11,860 nt of DNA from an uncultured Bacteroidales bacterium (GTDB lineage Bacteria > Bacteroidota > Bacteroidia > Bacteroidales > UBA932): positions 1 to 11,860 of the forward strand of contig CAMOKK010000021.1 in assembly GCA_946617545.1 (NCBI GenBank), given 5' to 3'. Of the stretch, positions 1 to 7,497 are shown piece after piece (position 1 is the stretch's first letter; every line of letters begins with the position of its first letter). A program made the translations under genes and the position numbers. The notes below the pieces were generated by a model. That model was not told the DNA's origin and did no database searches. It worked only from the letters and a program-made list of their open reading frames with translations.

Positions 1-1018
1 GGCATTCCAGGGCATACCAGGCGCTGTCCACGTTGGTGGCCTTGGAGTCGTTGATATACAGCACGTCCTTGATGCTGAGGACGGGCTCCAGCCGGTGTTC
101 GATGGGCTGGAAGGTGGCCAGCGACCGGCGGATGACCTCGTTCCCGATGCCGGTAGCCTTGGCGGCCAGGGCTGCCGCCATGGAATTGTAGATGTTGTGC
201 TTCCCGCCCAGGGCCAGTTCCTGGAGGAAGATGTCGGTCTCTTCTTTCTCATAGCGGAGTACCATCTTGTCTCCCTTGAGGAAGGCGCCCTGCGGCACCT
301 CCTTCTCCTGGGAGAAAGGCAGCATCTTGCAGCGGAGCACGATGTTGTTCAGGTGGCCGATGGTGATGGCGTCGTCGGAGTCGAAGATGAAGCAGTCGTC
401 CTGCGTCAGGTTCCGGGTGATGTTGAACTTGGCGGCTACGTAGTTCTCCATCTTGTGGTCGTAGCGGTCCAGATGGTCCGGGGTAATGTTGGTGATGATG
501 GCGATGTCCGGACGGAAATCGTAGATGTCGTCCAGCTGGAAACTGCTGATTTCCAGGACATAGTAGTCAAAATGCTCGGTAGCCACCTGATAGGCGTAGC
601 TCTTGCCGATATTTCCGCCTAGCCCCACGTTGAGTCCTGCGTTTTTCAGGAGATAATAGATGAGGGATGTGGTGGTGGTTTTTCCGTTGGAACCGGTGAT
701 GCAGATTTTCTTCGCGGAGTCGTAGCGGCTGGCGAATTCAATCTCCGACACAATCCGGATGCCCTTTTCCCGGATTTTCTGCACCATGGGAACGGTGCCC
801 GGGATGCCGGGGCTCTTGACCACCTCATCGGCGTTCAGAATCTTTTCTTCCGTATGCTGCCCTTCCTCGAAGGGAATGTCCCACTTCCTAAGGGTCTGGG
901 CATACTCTTCCTTGATCTGTCCCTTGTCGCTCAGGAATACATCGAAACCTTTCACTTTGGCCAGAACCGCTGCGCCTACTCCGCTTTCGGCGCCGCCCAA
1001 TACTACAAGTCTTGACAT
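1..1018 (-). CDS. murD: UDP-N-acetylmuramoylalanine--D-glutamate ligase, C-terminus cut by window edge
   Basis: Cytoplasmic Mur ligase that uses ATP to add D-glutamate to UDP-MurNAc-L-Ala, the second amino acid of the peptidoglycan stem peptide. The 339 visible codons hold a Rossmann-like nucleotide-sugar-binding start (VLGGAESGVG, residues 6-15), the ATP-binding loop TGSNGKTTTT (108-117), GGNIG (134-138), SSFQL (158-162) and NITPDHLDRYDH (177-188). K197 in YVAAK is the expected carbamylated lysine. HNIYN (274-278) and NDSKATN (323-329) follow. The family is about 440-450 residues, so roughly the last 100, most of domain 3, lie outside the window. The start ATG at 1018 gives the usual MurD beginning (MSRLVVLGG) and has a weak AAAAGGT motif 6 bases upstream. 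A 70-base gap separates it from mraY, the widest gap inside this cluster. That gap shows no -7 promoter element and only a very weak hairpin. Identification is secure; only the end is unseen. Confidence 0.97.
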   Translation of the reverse strand, partial: MSRLVVLGGAESGVGAAVLAKVKGFDVFLSDKGQIKEEYAQTLRKWDIPFEEGQHTEEKILNADEVVKSPGIPGTVPMVQKIREKGIRIVSEIEFASRYDSAKKICITGSNGKTTTTSLIYYLLKNAGLNVGLGGNIGKSYAYQVATEHFDYYVLEISSFQLDDIYDFRPDIAIITNITPDHLDRYDHKMENYVAAKFNITRNLTQDDCFIFDSDDAITIGHLNNIVLRCKMLPFSQEKEVPQGAFLKGDKMVLRYEKEETDIFLQELALGGKHNIYNSMAAALAAKATGIGNEVIRRSLATFQPIEHRLEPVLSIKDVLYINDSKATNVDSAWYALEC

Positions 1019-1088
1019 ATTTATACCTTTTACCTTCGATTCAACATTTTCTCTTTTTCGCACAGGCCTGCCCTGCGCATATATACGT

Positions 1089-2381
1089 TTATCTGATTTT
1101 AAGTAATGCTAACGTGCTTACAGCCAGTATAATTCCAACAATCCAGAAGCGAACGGTGATTTTTGCTTCGTGCTGCGGAGGAACCGGTTTGGGGAAGATG
1201 ACCGGACCTTCCGCAGCTTTTTTATCCTGATAATGATGGTGCAGGGGTGCCATGCTCCAGATACGGTGTCCCACCCCCGTTTTCTTTTTGGTATAACGGA
1301 AATAGAAACGCTGGGCCATGACGGAGACGCTCTCTGCGAAGAAAACGCCGCACAGCAGGGGAATGAGCAGTTCCTTGCGCATGAGCACGGCGCTTACGCC
1401 GATGATGCCGCCAATGGTGAGGCTTCCCGTATCTCCCATGAACACCTGGGCCGGGAAGGAATTGTACCAGAGGAATCCCACCAGGGCACCCACGAAGGCG
1501 CTCATGAAGATGGCAATCTCTCCGGAGCCCGGGATATACATGATATTGAGGTAGTTGGAGTCAATCAGGTTGCCTCCCAGCCAGGCCAGTATGCCCAGCA
1601 CCACGCCCACTACGGCCGATGTCCCCGCCGCCAGGCCGTCCAGGCCGTCGGTCAGGTTGGTTCCGTTGGAGCAGGCGGTAATCACAATCACGATCATGAG
1701 CACGTAGATGGCCCATTTGGCATACCAGCCCCAGGTTCCCTTCACGGGGGAGAGCCAGCGGTAGTCGAATTCGTGGTTCTTTACGAAGGGGATGGTGGTC
1801 TTGGTGCTTTTTACCACATCTTCCTCCACATATCGGCCGCTGGTTACGGTGGTTTCCGTCTCAAAGGTGCGCTCTACGCTCTCTTTCACTTCCACCTTTT
1901 CACGCACCACGATATTCGGGCTCATCCAGACCGTGAGGCCCACCACGAAGCCCAGCAGGACCTGTCCCGCCAGTTTCCCTTTCTCCGACATGCCTTCCTT
2001 GCGGTGCTTGAACACCTTGATGTAGTCGTCGGTGAAGCCCAGGGCGCCGCACCAGAGGGTGCTCACGATGAGCAGGATGATGTAGATATTGCTGAGGTCG
2101 CAGAAGAGAAGCACGCCGCTCAGGATGGACAGGATAATGATGATGCCGCCCATAGTAGGGGTGCCCTTCTTCTGGATTTGGCCTTCCAGACCCAGGTCTC
2201 TCACGGTCTCGCCAATCTGTTTGGAGCGCAGCCAGTCAATGATTTTGTTGCCGGCAAACAGCGCCATCAGCACGGCGGTGACGGCCGATAGCATGGCCCG
2301 GAAGCTCAGGTAGTGCATCAGGCCCATGCCGGGGAAGTCGTACCCCGCATTCTCCAGATATTGAAACAGGTGGTAAATCAT
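1089..2381 (-). CDS. mraY: Phospho-N-acetylmuramoyl-pentapeptide transferase (lipid I synthase)
   Basis: Polytopic inner-membrane enzyme that transfers phospho-MurNAc-pentapeptide from UDP to undecaprenyl phosphate, giving lipid I. Visible motifs are KKGTPTMGG (71-79), GFTDD with catalytic aspartates D118/D119 (115-119), NLTDGLDG (242-249), FMGDTGS with D317 (314-320) and MAPLHHHYQ (377-385). Many hydrophobic helices match the ten-helix fold. At 430 residues it is about 70 longer than E. coli MraY (360). Most of the excess is a charged segment around residues 158-208, between the predicted fourth and fifth helices and so on the periplasmic side; from memory, Bacteroidota MraY proteins share such an insertion. 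A second, proline-rich extra stretch of about 13 residues (about 387-406) follows the HHH motif. The start ATG overlaps the murE stop as ATGA, implying translational coupling. Function is secure from the motifs. Confidence 0.98.
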   Translation of the reverse strand: MIYHLFQYLENAGYDFPGMGLMHYLSFRAMLSAVTAVLMALFAGNKIIDWLRSKQIGETVRDLGLEGQIQKKGTPTMGGIIIILSILSGVLLFCDLSNIYIILLIVSTLWCGALGFTDDYIKVFKHRKEGMSEKGKLAGQVLLGFVVGLTVWMSPNIVVREKVEVKESVERTFETETTVTSGRYVEEDVVKSTKTTIPFVKNHEFDYRWLSPVKGTWGWYAKWAIYVLMIVIVITACSNGTNLTDGLDGLAAGTSAVVGVVLGILAWLGGNLIDSNYLNIMYIPGSGEIAIFMSAFVGALVGFLWYNSFPAQVFMGDTGSLTIGGIIGVSAVLMRKELLIPLLCGVFFAESVSVMAQRFYFRYTKKKTGVGHRIWSMAPLHHHYQDKKAAEGPVIFPKPVPPQHEAKITVRFWIVGIILAVSTLALLKIR

Positions 2382-3787
2382 TGCAGCATCAGTTTAAAGG
2401 TTTCGCTCACAATCTCCTTCTCGGAGAAGTGGATTTTTTCATGGCCGATAATCTGGTAGTCCTCGTGTCCCTTTCCGGCCAGCAGGATGACGGCTCCTTC
2501 CGGTGCGGTGAGGATGGCGGTGCGGATGGCTTCGGCCCGGTTTGTGATGGTGAGGGTCTTGGCCAGGTCCTGGGGTTGGAGTCCGGAGCGGATATCGGCA
2601 ATGATGGCTTCGGGGTCTTCCGTGCGGGGATTGTCGGAGGTAATCACAACGCGGTCGGACAGAGCGCAGGCAATCCGGGCCATTTCCGGACGCTTGGTCT
2701 TGTCACGGTCTCCGCCGCAGCCGAACAGGCAGATGAGCTGGCGTTCGGAGGCAATCCCCTTCAGGCAGGTGAGTACATTCTCCAGGGCGTCGGGGGTGTG
2801 GGCATAATCCAGTACCACGGTGATGCCCTTGGGACCGCGGATATTCTCCAGGCGGCCCGGGGCGCTTTCCAGGCGGGAGAGGGCCAGGAGCACCTGCTCC
2901 TTATCGGCCCCAAGGCAGACGGCGGCGCTGTAGATGGCCAGCAGATTGTAGGCATTGTGGATGCCTATCAGGCGCACCCAGGTCTCCGTTCCGTCTATCT
3001 TGAGCTGCATGCCTTCCACGTCCTGCTCCATGACGCGGGCCGTGTGGTCGGCCAGGCCTCTGACAGAATAGGTGACAACGCGGGCCTTGGTGTTCTGCAC
3101 CATTACGGGGCCGTTTTTGTCATCGGAGTTGATGAGGGCTATGGCCTTGGCCGGCAGCCTGTCAAAGAAGAGCTTCTTGCAGCGGAGGTACTCCGCAAAG
3201 GTCTTGTGGTAGTCCAGGTGGTCGTGCGTGAGGTTGGAGAAGATGCCCATGGCAAATTCCAGTCCTGTCACACGGTCCTGCTCCACGCCGATGGAGCTGA
3301 CCTCCATGAAGCAGTACTCGCAGCCCTTTTCCACCATGCGGGCCATCAGCATGTTCAGAGTAACAGGGTCCACGGTGGTGTTGTCGGTCTCGTAACGCTC
3401 GTCTCCCACGTAGTTGGCTATGGTGGAGAGCAGGCCGCACTGATAGCCCAGGCTGCGGAACAGCCGGTACAGCAGCGTGACCGTGGTGGTTTTGCCGTTG
3501 GTGCCGGTAATGCCCACCAGGGTGAGCTTGCGGGAGGGATGGTCGTAGAATTCATCGGCCGCCAAGGCCAGCGCCCTGCGCGTATTGTCCACTATCTCCA
3601 CTTCCACGCCGGTGGTGTCCACACCTTCCGGGATGTACTCGCAGATAATTCCCTTGGCGCCTTTCTCTATGGCGGCGGCCATGTAGTCGTGGCCGTCTGT
3701 GCTGTAGCCTTTCACGGCCACGAACAAGGCTCCGGGAATCACCTTCCTGGAGTCGGCCGTCAACAGTGTATAATCTTTACAGTTCAT
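2378..3787 (-). CDS. murE: UDP-MurNAc-tripeptide synthetase, meso-diaminopimelate-adding type
   Basis: Cytoplasmic Mur ligase that adds the third stem-peptide residue to UDP-MurNAc-L-Ala-D-Glu. Motifs, numbered from the start chosen here: DSR (12-14), ATP loop TGTNGKTTT (94-102), HDHLDYH (188-194), likely carbamylated K204 in YLRCK, FGCGGDRDKTKRP (355-367), DNPR (385-388) and AGKGHEDY (437-444). DNPR is the signature of meso-DAP selection (EC 6.3.2.13) rather than lysine. The ATG at 3787 gives 469 residues and overlaps the end of ftsI by 11 bases. An in-frame ATG at 3856 would add 23 residues unlike any MurE and sit deep inside ftsI, so I rejected it. With this start only 11 residues precede DSR, against about 27 in E. 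coli, so the N-terminal domain is shortened. The gene ends in an ATGA overlap with mraY. The assignment is secure; the exact start is less so. Confidence 0.96.
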   Translation of the reverse strand: MNCKDYTLLTADSRKVIPGALFVAVKGYSTDGHDYMAAAIEKGAKGIICEYIPEGVDTTGVEVEIVDNTRRALALAADEFYDHPSRKLTLVGITGTNGKTTTVTLLYRLFRSLGYQCGLLSTIANYVGDERYETDNTTVDPVTLNMLMARMVEKGCEYCFMEVSSIGVEQDRVTGLEFAMGIFSNLTHDHLDYHKTFAEYLRCKKLFFDRLPAKAIALINSDDKNGPVMVQNTKARVVTYSVRGLADHTARVMEQDVEGMQLKIDGTETWVRLIGIHNAYNLLAIYSAAVCLGADKEQVLLALSRLESAPGRLENIRGPKGITVVLDYAHTPDALENVLTCLKGIASERQLICLFGCGGDRDKTKRPEMARIACALSDRVVITSDNPRTEDPEAIIADIRSGLQPQDLAKTLTITNRAEAIRTAILTAPEGAVILLAGKGHEDYQIIGHEKIHFSEKEIVSETFKLMLQ

Positions 3788-5696
3788 TTTTCTTGTGCAT
3801 TTGGGGAACCGGATCGGTGGGGTGAATCTCACGCCGGAAATCCGGGTCCAGGGCATAGAGCTGGTCCACGATGTCCCGCACGGCCAGGGCCGGCATGGTT
3901 CCGCCGTAGAAACTCTGTGCGGAAAGGTAAGAGTACACCGTAACCAGGATGGTGTACTTGGGGTTGTCGGCCGGGAAGAAGCCCACGAAGGTTCCCTGGT
4001 TCTTCTTGCGGCCGTAGGCGTCCTGGTATTTGCCGTCGGGCAGCACGATGCGGGCGGTACCCGTCTTGCCGGCCACGGTGAGCTTAGCCCCCTTCAGGCG
4101 TGTGGCCGTACCGCTGTTCACCACGGCCTTGAGGGCACGGGTCACGGTGTCGGCGGTGGCGGGGGAGCAGATGCTCTCGTTGAGGGCCGACGGGCTGAAC
4201 CTCCGCAGCACCTTGCCGTCCTTCTCGATGCTCTCCACCAGGTAGGGCTTCATCATACGGCCGTGATTGGCGATGCCGTTGTAGAAGGTGACTACATGCA
4301 GCGGAGTCACGCTGAGTCCGTATCCGTAGGCCACCGTTCCCAAGGTGTTGTTGGACCAGCCGGGGGTGCCGGGACGAATCACGCTGGGGGTGCGCAGCCC
4401 TTCGATGTCAAAGTCGAAGGCTTCGCCCAGGCGGTAGGAGTACAGGTGGTCGAAAAGTTCCTGGGGGTTCTTGCCGTAATAGGTCTCGGCCAGCTGCGCA
4501 AACACGTAGTTGGAAGAAATCTCGAAGCCGTGCATCACGGTGATGACCTTCTGGCCGGTTTTGCGCTGGTAATCGCTGATGTGGTCGTCGTGCGGGTATT
4601 CGGAGGCCTTGCCGGGATGGCGCCAGTTGGGCACCCAGCCGTTGTTGGTGGGAAGCGTCTGGTCCAGGCGTTTCACATGCCCGTCCTCCACCAAGGACAG
4701 CAGGGTGGCGGTTTTCATCACCGAGCCCTGTTCTCCCCGCTCGGAGAGCACCAGGTTCTCGCGCTCCGAAAGGCCGGAAGCCGGCGTTTCGCGGGAGAGG
4801 TTCACCATGGCGCGGATGGCTCCCGTCTTGGTTTCCATGATTACGCAGATGCCGGCACGTACGTCGGGATTTTCCCGAATCTGGGCGCGGAGGGCCTTGT
4901 CGGCCATGTCCTGGAAATCCACGTTGAGGGTGGTTCGTACGTCGTTTCCGTCCTGGACGGCCACCACGGCGGAGTCCAGATCCCGCACCCAGCGGCGGTT
5001 GTCCGTGACGCGGCGCCATTCGTAGCCCTCGTGGCCGTGGAGCTCGCTGTCAAAGCTGTCCTCGATACCCCTGCGGGAGATGTCCTTCACATAGCCGATG
5101 GTGCGGCGGGCCAGCGTATCGTAGGGATAGATGCGCTCCTCGTGCTTCACGGGGATGAGGCCGCCGGTGTAAGTGCCTTCCTTGTACAGGGGGAAAGTCT
5201 TGACCAGGTTCAGCGTCTCCAGGTCTACATTCCTCCGGATAAGGAGGTACTGGTTGCCCTTGTCCCGGCCCTGGAGGATGAGCCGGGCGTACTGGTCGGC
5301 GCTCTTGTCTCGGAACAGGTTGCTCAGGTACACACCCAGCTCGCGGGCTTTGTTTCTCCAGGCTGTCTCCAGGTTGTCTTTCCCGCTGTCCTTATAATAC
5401 TGGCGCTTCACGGTGCAGTCCATGTAAAGGTCGTACAGGGGGGCCGATATGGCCATGGGACGCCCGTCGGTGGCCAGAATCTTCCCGCGGACGGGATCTT
5501 CCGTGTATCTTTCCACCGTGGGACGGAACAGGCCGATAACCTTGTCGTCCACATGGTAGGTGGCCTGGATATGGACAATGCAGACGAGAATTCCTATCCC
5601 GAGGAACAGGAAGATATAGGACAGGAAGAACATAACCACGTGGATTCGGTCGCGGTTTTCTATGGTGTCCTGTATTTCGCTCTCTCTGCGGCTCAT
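3777..5696 (-). CDS. ftsI: Septal peptidoglycan D,D-transpeptidase (class B penicillin-binding protein, FtsI/PBP3 type)
   Basis: Membrane-anchored transpeptidase that crosslinks septal peptidoglycan as partner of FtsW. After a short cytoplasmic tail there is one membrane segment (about 20-43), the class B dimerisation/pedestal region including VRGKILATDGRPMAIS (69-84), and the penicillin-binding domain. Active-site motifs are SVMK (S325 nucleophile, K328), SSN (394-396) and KTGT (544-547), with YGYGLSVTPLH (457-467) before the last. The residues preceding the nucleophile are EQG rather than the usual EPG. At 639 residues it ends soon after the catalytic domain. Homologues I recall from Bacteroides are about 700 residues and carry a C-terminal PASTA domain, which is absent here. 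The start ATG overlaps the ftsL stop as ATGA, and the end overlaps murE by 11 bases. The position between ftsL and murE supports FtsI over the elongation protein PBP2. Confidence 0.95.
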   Translation of the reverse strand: MSRRESEIQDTIENRDRIHVVMFFLSYIFLFLGIGILVCIVHIQATYHVDDKVIGLFRPTVERYTEDPVRGKILATDGRPMAISAPLYDLYMDCTVKRQYYKDSGKDNLETAWRNKARELGVYLSNLFRDKSADQYARLILQGRDKGNQYLLIRRNVDLETLNLVKTFPLYKEGTYTGGLIPVKHEERIYPYDTLARRTIGYVKDISRRGIEDSFDSELHGHEGYEWRRVTDNRRWVRDLDSAVVAVQDGNDVRTTLNVDFQDMADKALRAQIRENPDVRAGICVIMETKTGAIRAMVNLSRETPASGLSERENLVLSERGEQGSVMKTATLLSLVEDGHVKRLDQTLPTNNGWVPNWRHPGKASEYPHDDHISDYQRKTGQKVITVMHGFEISSNYVFAQLAETYYGKNPQELFDHLYSYRLGEAFDFDIEGLRTPSVIRPGTPGWSNNTLGTVAYGYGLSVTPLHVVTFYNGIANHGRMMKPYLVESIEKDGKVLRRFSPSALNESICSPATADTVTRALKAVVNSGTATRLKGAKLTVAGKTGTARIVLPDGKYQDAYGRKKNQGTFVGFFPADNPKYTILVTVYSYLSAQSFYGGTMPALAVRDIVDQLYALDPDFRREIHPTDPVPQMHKKNEL

Positions 5697-6034
5697 TTCT
5701 TCTTAATTACCGTTGCGGGCTCCTTGGGGGAAGTGACCGGGGAACCCAGTTGTCTGAGGCGGGTGCGGGTGGTGGATGCGCTGTGCAGTTTCACCAGCTG
5801 GGCCTCTTTCTGCGCATGATAGATACGCAGCTCTTCTATGGCGGCCTTGCCTTCTCCCACGCGGGAGAGGGTCTTGTCCACTTTCAGGCTCAGCATGATG
5901 CTCAGCCACATCAGGAGGAAGAGGTACATGATGTGGAGGTAGAACTTGTCGGCCCCTATCTTCAGCAGGAGTTCTCCGTTCCTGAGGGACCTGAGCCCTC
6001 CGCGGAGCCTTTTCCAGAAACTCATGCTACTCAT
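5693..6034 (-). CDS. ftsL: FtsL-like cell-division membrane protein
   Basis: Small bitopic protein of 113 residues in the fixed position of ftsL between rsmH and ftsI. Residues 1-30 form a basic cytoplasmic tail, about 31-50 a single membrane helix, and about 55-95 a charged, probably coiled-coil segment, followed by a short lysine-rich tail. FtsL binds FtsB and FtsQ and helps activate the FtsW-FtsI septal synthase. Sequence conservation in this family is very low, so the call rests on size, topology and context rather than a motif. ATG 6034 was chosen because AAAGGAGG lies 7 bases upstream; it overlaps the rsmH stop by 8 bases. The in-frame ATG at 6025 (residue 4) is a possible alternative. 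The stop codon overlaps the ftsI start as ATGA. Confidence 0.85.
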   Translation of the reverse strand: MSSMSFWKRLRGGLRSLRNGELLLKIGADKFYLHIMYLFLLMWLSIMLSLKVDKTLSRVGEGKAAIEELRIYHAQKEAQLVKLHSASTTRTRLRQLGSPVTSPKEPATVIKKK

Positions 6035-6974
6035 TGCACTTCCTCCTTTCCGCTATGCGGAGCTTGGCGCTGCGGGCACGGGTGTTGGCGGCAATCTCTT
6101 CCTCCGCGGGGAGGATGGGCTTGCGGCTGATGGCCTCCAGCGGGCTCTGCACCTTTCCGTATATGTTTTCTTCCACCTTTCCTTCCACGTTGCCGGTTTT
6201 GATGAAGTTTTTCACCATCCGGTCTTCCAGGCTGTGGTAGGTTATCACCACCAGGCGGCCGCCTTCCTTGAGGCTGCGGGTGGCACCTTCCAGGAACTTC
6301 TCCAAAGAGCGCATCTCCTGGTTTACCTCTATCCGCAGGGCCTGGTACACCTTGGCCAGCACTTTGTGCTCTGCCCCCTTGGGGAGCATGCGGGCAATGG
6401 CGCGGTCCAGGTCTCCGGTGGTGCGGATTTCCGCCTGGGCGCGAGCCTGGCCGATGAGCCTGGCCATGTTCCTGGCGCCATCCACTTCTCCGTAAAGCCT
6501 CAGGACCCGCTCGAGCTCTTCTTCCGGGTAGCTGTTCACCACCTCTGCGGCCGATTGGGCCGCCTCCCGGTTCATGCGCATGTCCAGCGGGGCATCCTCG
6601 AAGCGGAAGCTGAAACCGCGCTCCGCGGTGTCGAACTGGTGGCTCGACACGCCCAAATCGGCCAGAACGCCATCGAACACGGCGGGGCCGGAGGACTCTG
6701 CCTCCGCCTTCTGACGGCGCAGTTGCTCCGCATAGTTTTCAATGAAGCGGAAGTTGTTGTGGATGAGGGTGAGACGGGGGTCCTTCAAGGCACGCTCAAT
6801 GGCATCGATGTCACGATCGAAGGCGATGACGCGTCCGTCACCGTTTAAGCGTGAAAGAATGGCAGCGGTGTGCCCACCGCCTCCGAAAGTGGCATCTGCG
6901 TATGTTCCGTCGGGATTTGTGACAAGGGCGGAAATACTTTCCGCCAGCAGCACAGGGATATGATATTCAGACAT
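6027..6974 (-). CDS. rsmH: 16S rRNA (cytosine-1402-N4)-methyltransferase
   Basis: SAM-dependent enzyme, formerly called MraW, that methylates N4 of C1402 in the 16S rRNA decoding centre. The 315-residue protein has the usual family length. It starts with the conserved HIPVLL segment (5-10), then the SAM-binding loop ADATFGGGGHT (26-36), DLGVSSHQ (106-113), PLDMRM (129-134), YQALRIEVNQE (210-220), TYHSLEDR (245-252) and RARSAKLR near the C-terminus (299-306). It is the second gene of the cluster, 14 bases after mraZ, with GGGAGGT 7 bases before its ATG. Its stop codon lies 8 bases inside ftsL. The assignment is secure. Confidence 0.98.
   Translation of the reverse strand: MSEYHIPVLLAESISALVTNPDGTYADATFGGGGHTAAILSRLNGDGRVIAFDRDIDAIERALKDPRLTLIHNNFRFIENYAEQLRRQKAEAESSGPAVFDGVLADLGVSSHQFDTAERGFSFRFEDAPLDMRMNREAAQSAAEVVNSYPEEELERVLRLYGEVDGARNMARLIGQARAQAEIRTTGDLDRAIARMLPKGAEHKVLAKVYQALRIEVNQEMRSLEKFLEGATRSLKEGGRLVVITYHSLEDRMVKNFIKTGNVEGKVEENIYGKVQSPLEAISRKPILPAEEEIAANTRARSAKLRIAERRKCNE
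6042..6049 (-). promoter_or_regulatory. Strong Shine-Dalgarno sequence of ftsL
   Basis: AAAGGAGG on the minus strand, 7 bases before the ftsL ATG at 6034 and embedded in the last codons of rsmH. It matches the 16S rRNA tail almost perfectly and decides the ftsL start. Such sequences are uncommon in Bacteroidota, and most other genes in this window lack one. Confidence 0.7.
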
Positions 6975-6981
6975 GTTCGAG

Positions 6982-6988
6982 ACCTCCC
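6982..6988 (-). promoter_or_regulatory. Shine-Dalgarno sequence of rsmH
   Basis: GGGAGGT on the minus strand directly follows the mraZ stop codon and ends 7 bases before the rsmH ATG at 6974. It supports the chosen start and stands out because mraZ, mraY, murE and rpoN show nothing comparable. Confidence 0.65.
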
Positions 6989-7450
6989 TTACTTTCTAAC
7001 GGATAGTCTCGATGCGGTTTCTTTGAACTTCTCGTCGGAGAGAAGGTCGGCCTTCATGGTTTCCGGATCCCAGATCTGGAGCTTGTAGCCGACACCGCCG
7101 AATACTACCTCAGTGGTAATACCTACACTGGCAAGCAGTTGTGACGGGATGTTCAGTCGGCCCAGTTTTCCGTCCGGAACCAGGGTGAAGACACCGTCAT
7201 TGTACTTGGTCCAAAATTCAGCGTCTTCGATATTGAGTTCGGGATCTCGGCTTTCCAGCACCTTGTCGCTCCGTTTGACCCACTCCTCGTAGGGGAAGAG
7301 GTCCAGGCAACGCTGATGCACATTCTTTTTGACCACCAGGGTCATGTCTTCGGCGCAGCCGCGAATCATCGCGTCGCGGAACATGGCAGGGAACACGATG
7401 CGTCCCTTGTCATCTACCTTGCCGGTGGTATTTCCGAAGAATCTGACCAT
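6989..7450 (-). CDS. mraZ: Transcriptional regulator MraZ of the dcw cluster
   Basis: DNA-binding regulator, first gene of the division and cell-wall cluster. The 153-residue protein has two SpoVT/AbrB-like half-domains with the typical signatures DDKGRIVFPAMFR (13-25) and PDGKLGRLNIPSQLL (92-106). Family members form oligomeric rings and, in E. coli, repress their own cluster by binding short direct repeats at a 10-base period near the promoter. The same layout is visible just upstream (7498-7532), so autoregulation is likely. The ATG at 7450 is the only sensible start. The leader from the predicted promoter is about 25 bases and lacks a Shine-Dalgarno sequence. Regulation as repressor or activator cannot be told from sequence. 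Confidence 0.97.
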   Translation of the reverse strand: MVRFFGNTTGKVDDKGRIVFPAMFRDAMIRGCAEDMTLVVKKNVHQRCLDLFPYEEWVKRSDKVLESRDPELNIEDAEFWTKYNDGVFTLVPDGKLGRLNIPSQLLASVGITTEVVFGGVGYKLQIWDPETMKADLLSDEKFKETASRLSVRK

Positions 7451-7480
7451 GGTTGAACTTTTAATCTTTCACGCTGGGTA

Positions 7481-7488
7481 CAAAGGTA
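7481..7488 (-). promoter_or_regulatory. Bacteroidota -7 promoter element of mraZ and the dcw cluster
   Basis: TACCTTTG on the minus strand matches the Bacteroidota sigma-ABfr -7 consensus TAnnTTTG exactly. It lies 30 bases before the mraZ ATG, giving a predicted leader of about 25 bases. No TTTG stands at the proper -33 distance; that region is occupied by the TGGAA repeats. It is the only clear promoter element I find ahead of the seven dcw genes. Confidence 0.7.
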
Positions 7489-7497
7489 CTAAAAGTT

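Noticed and set aside
1019..1088. GC-rich palindrome (CAGGCCTG at 1063-1070, flanked by CGCA and TGCG) in the mraY-murD gap, considered as terminator or internal promoter.
   Set aside because: The possible hairpin has only about 4-6 pairs with mismatches and no T-run, and no TAnnTTTG element is present. The gap is most simply an untranslated spacer inside the operon.
3788..3856. Upstream in-frame ATG that would lengthen MurE by 23 residues.
   Set aside because: The added residues (starting MPWTRISGV) do not resemble a MurE N-terminus and overlap the end of ftsI by 80 bases; ATG 3787 gives the ordinary short overlap.
3795..5819. Open reading frame of about 670 codons on the plus strand opposite ftsI, and a similar one of about 520 codons (2381-3943) opposite murE.
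   Set aside because: Both lie antisense to clearly conserved genes with intact motifs. Their proteins are low-complexity mixes rich in His, Val, Gly and Ala with no recognisable domain, as expected from the complement of GC-rich codons. No promoter or start signal supports them.
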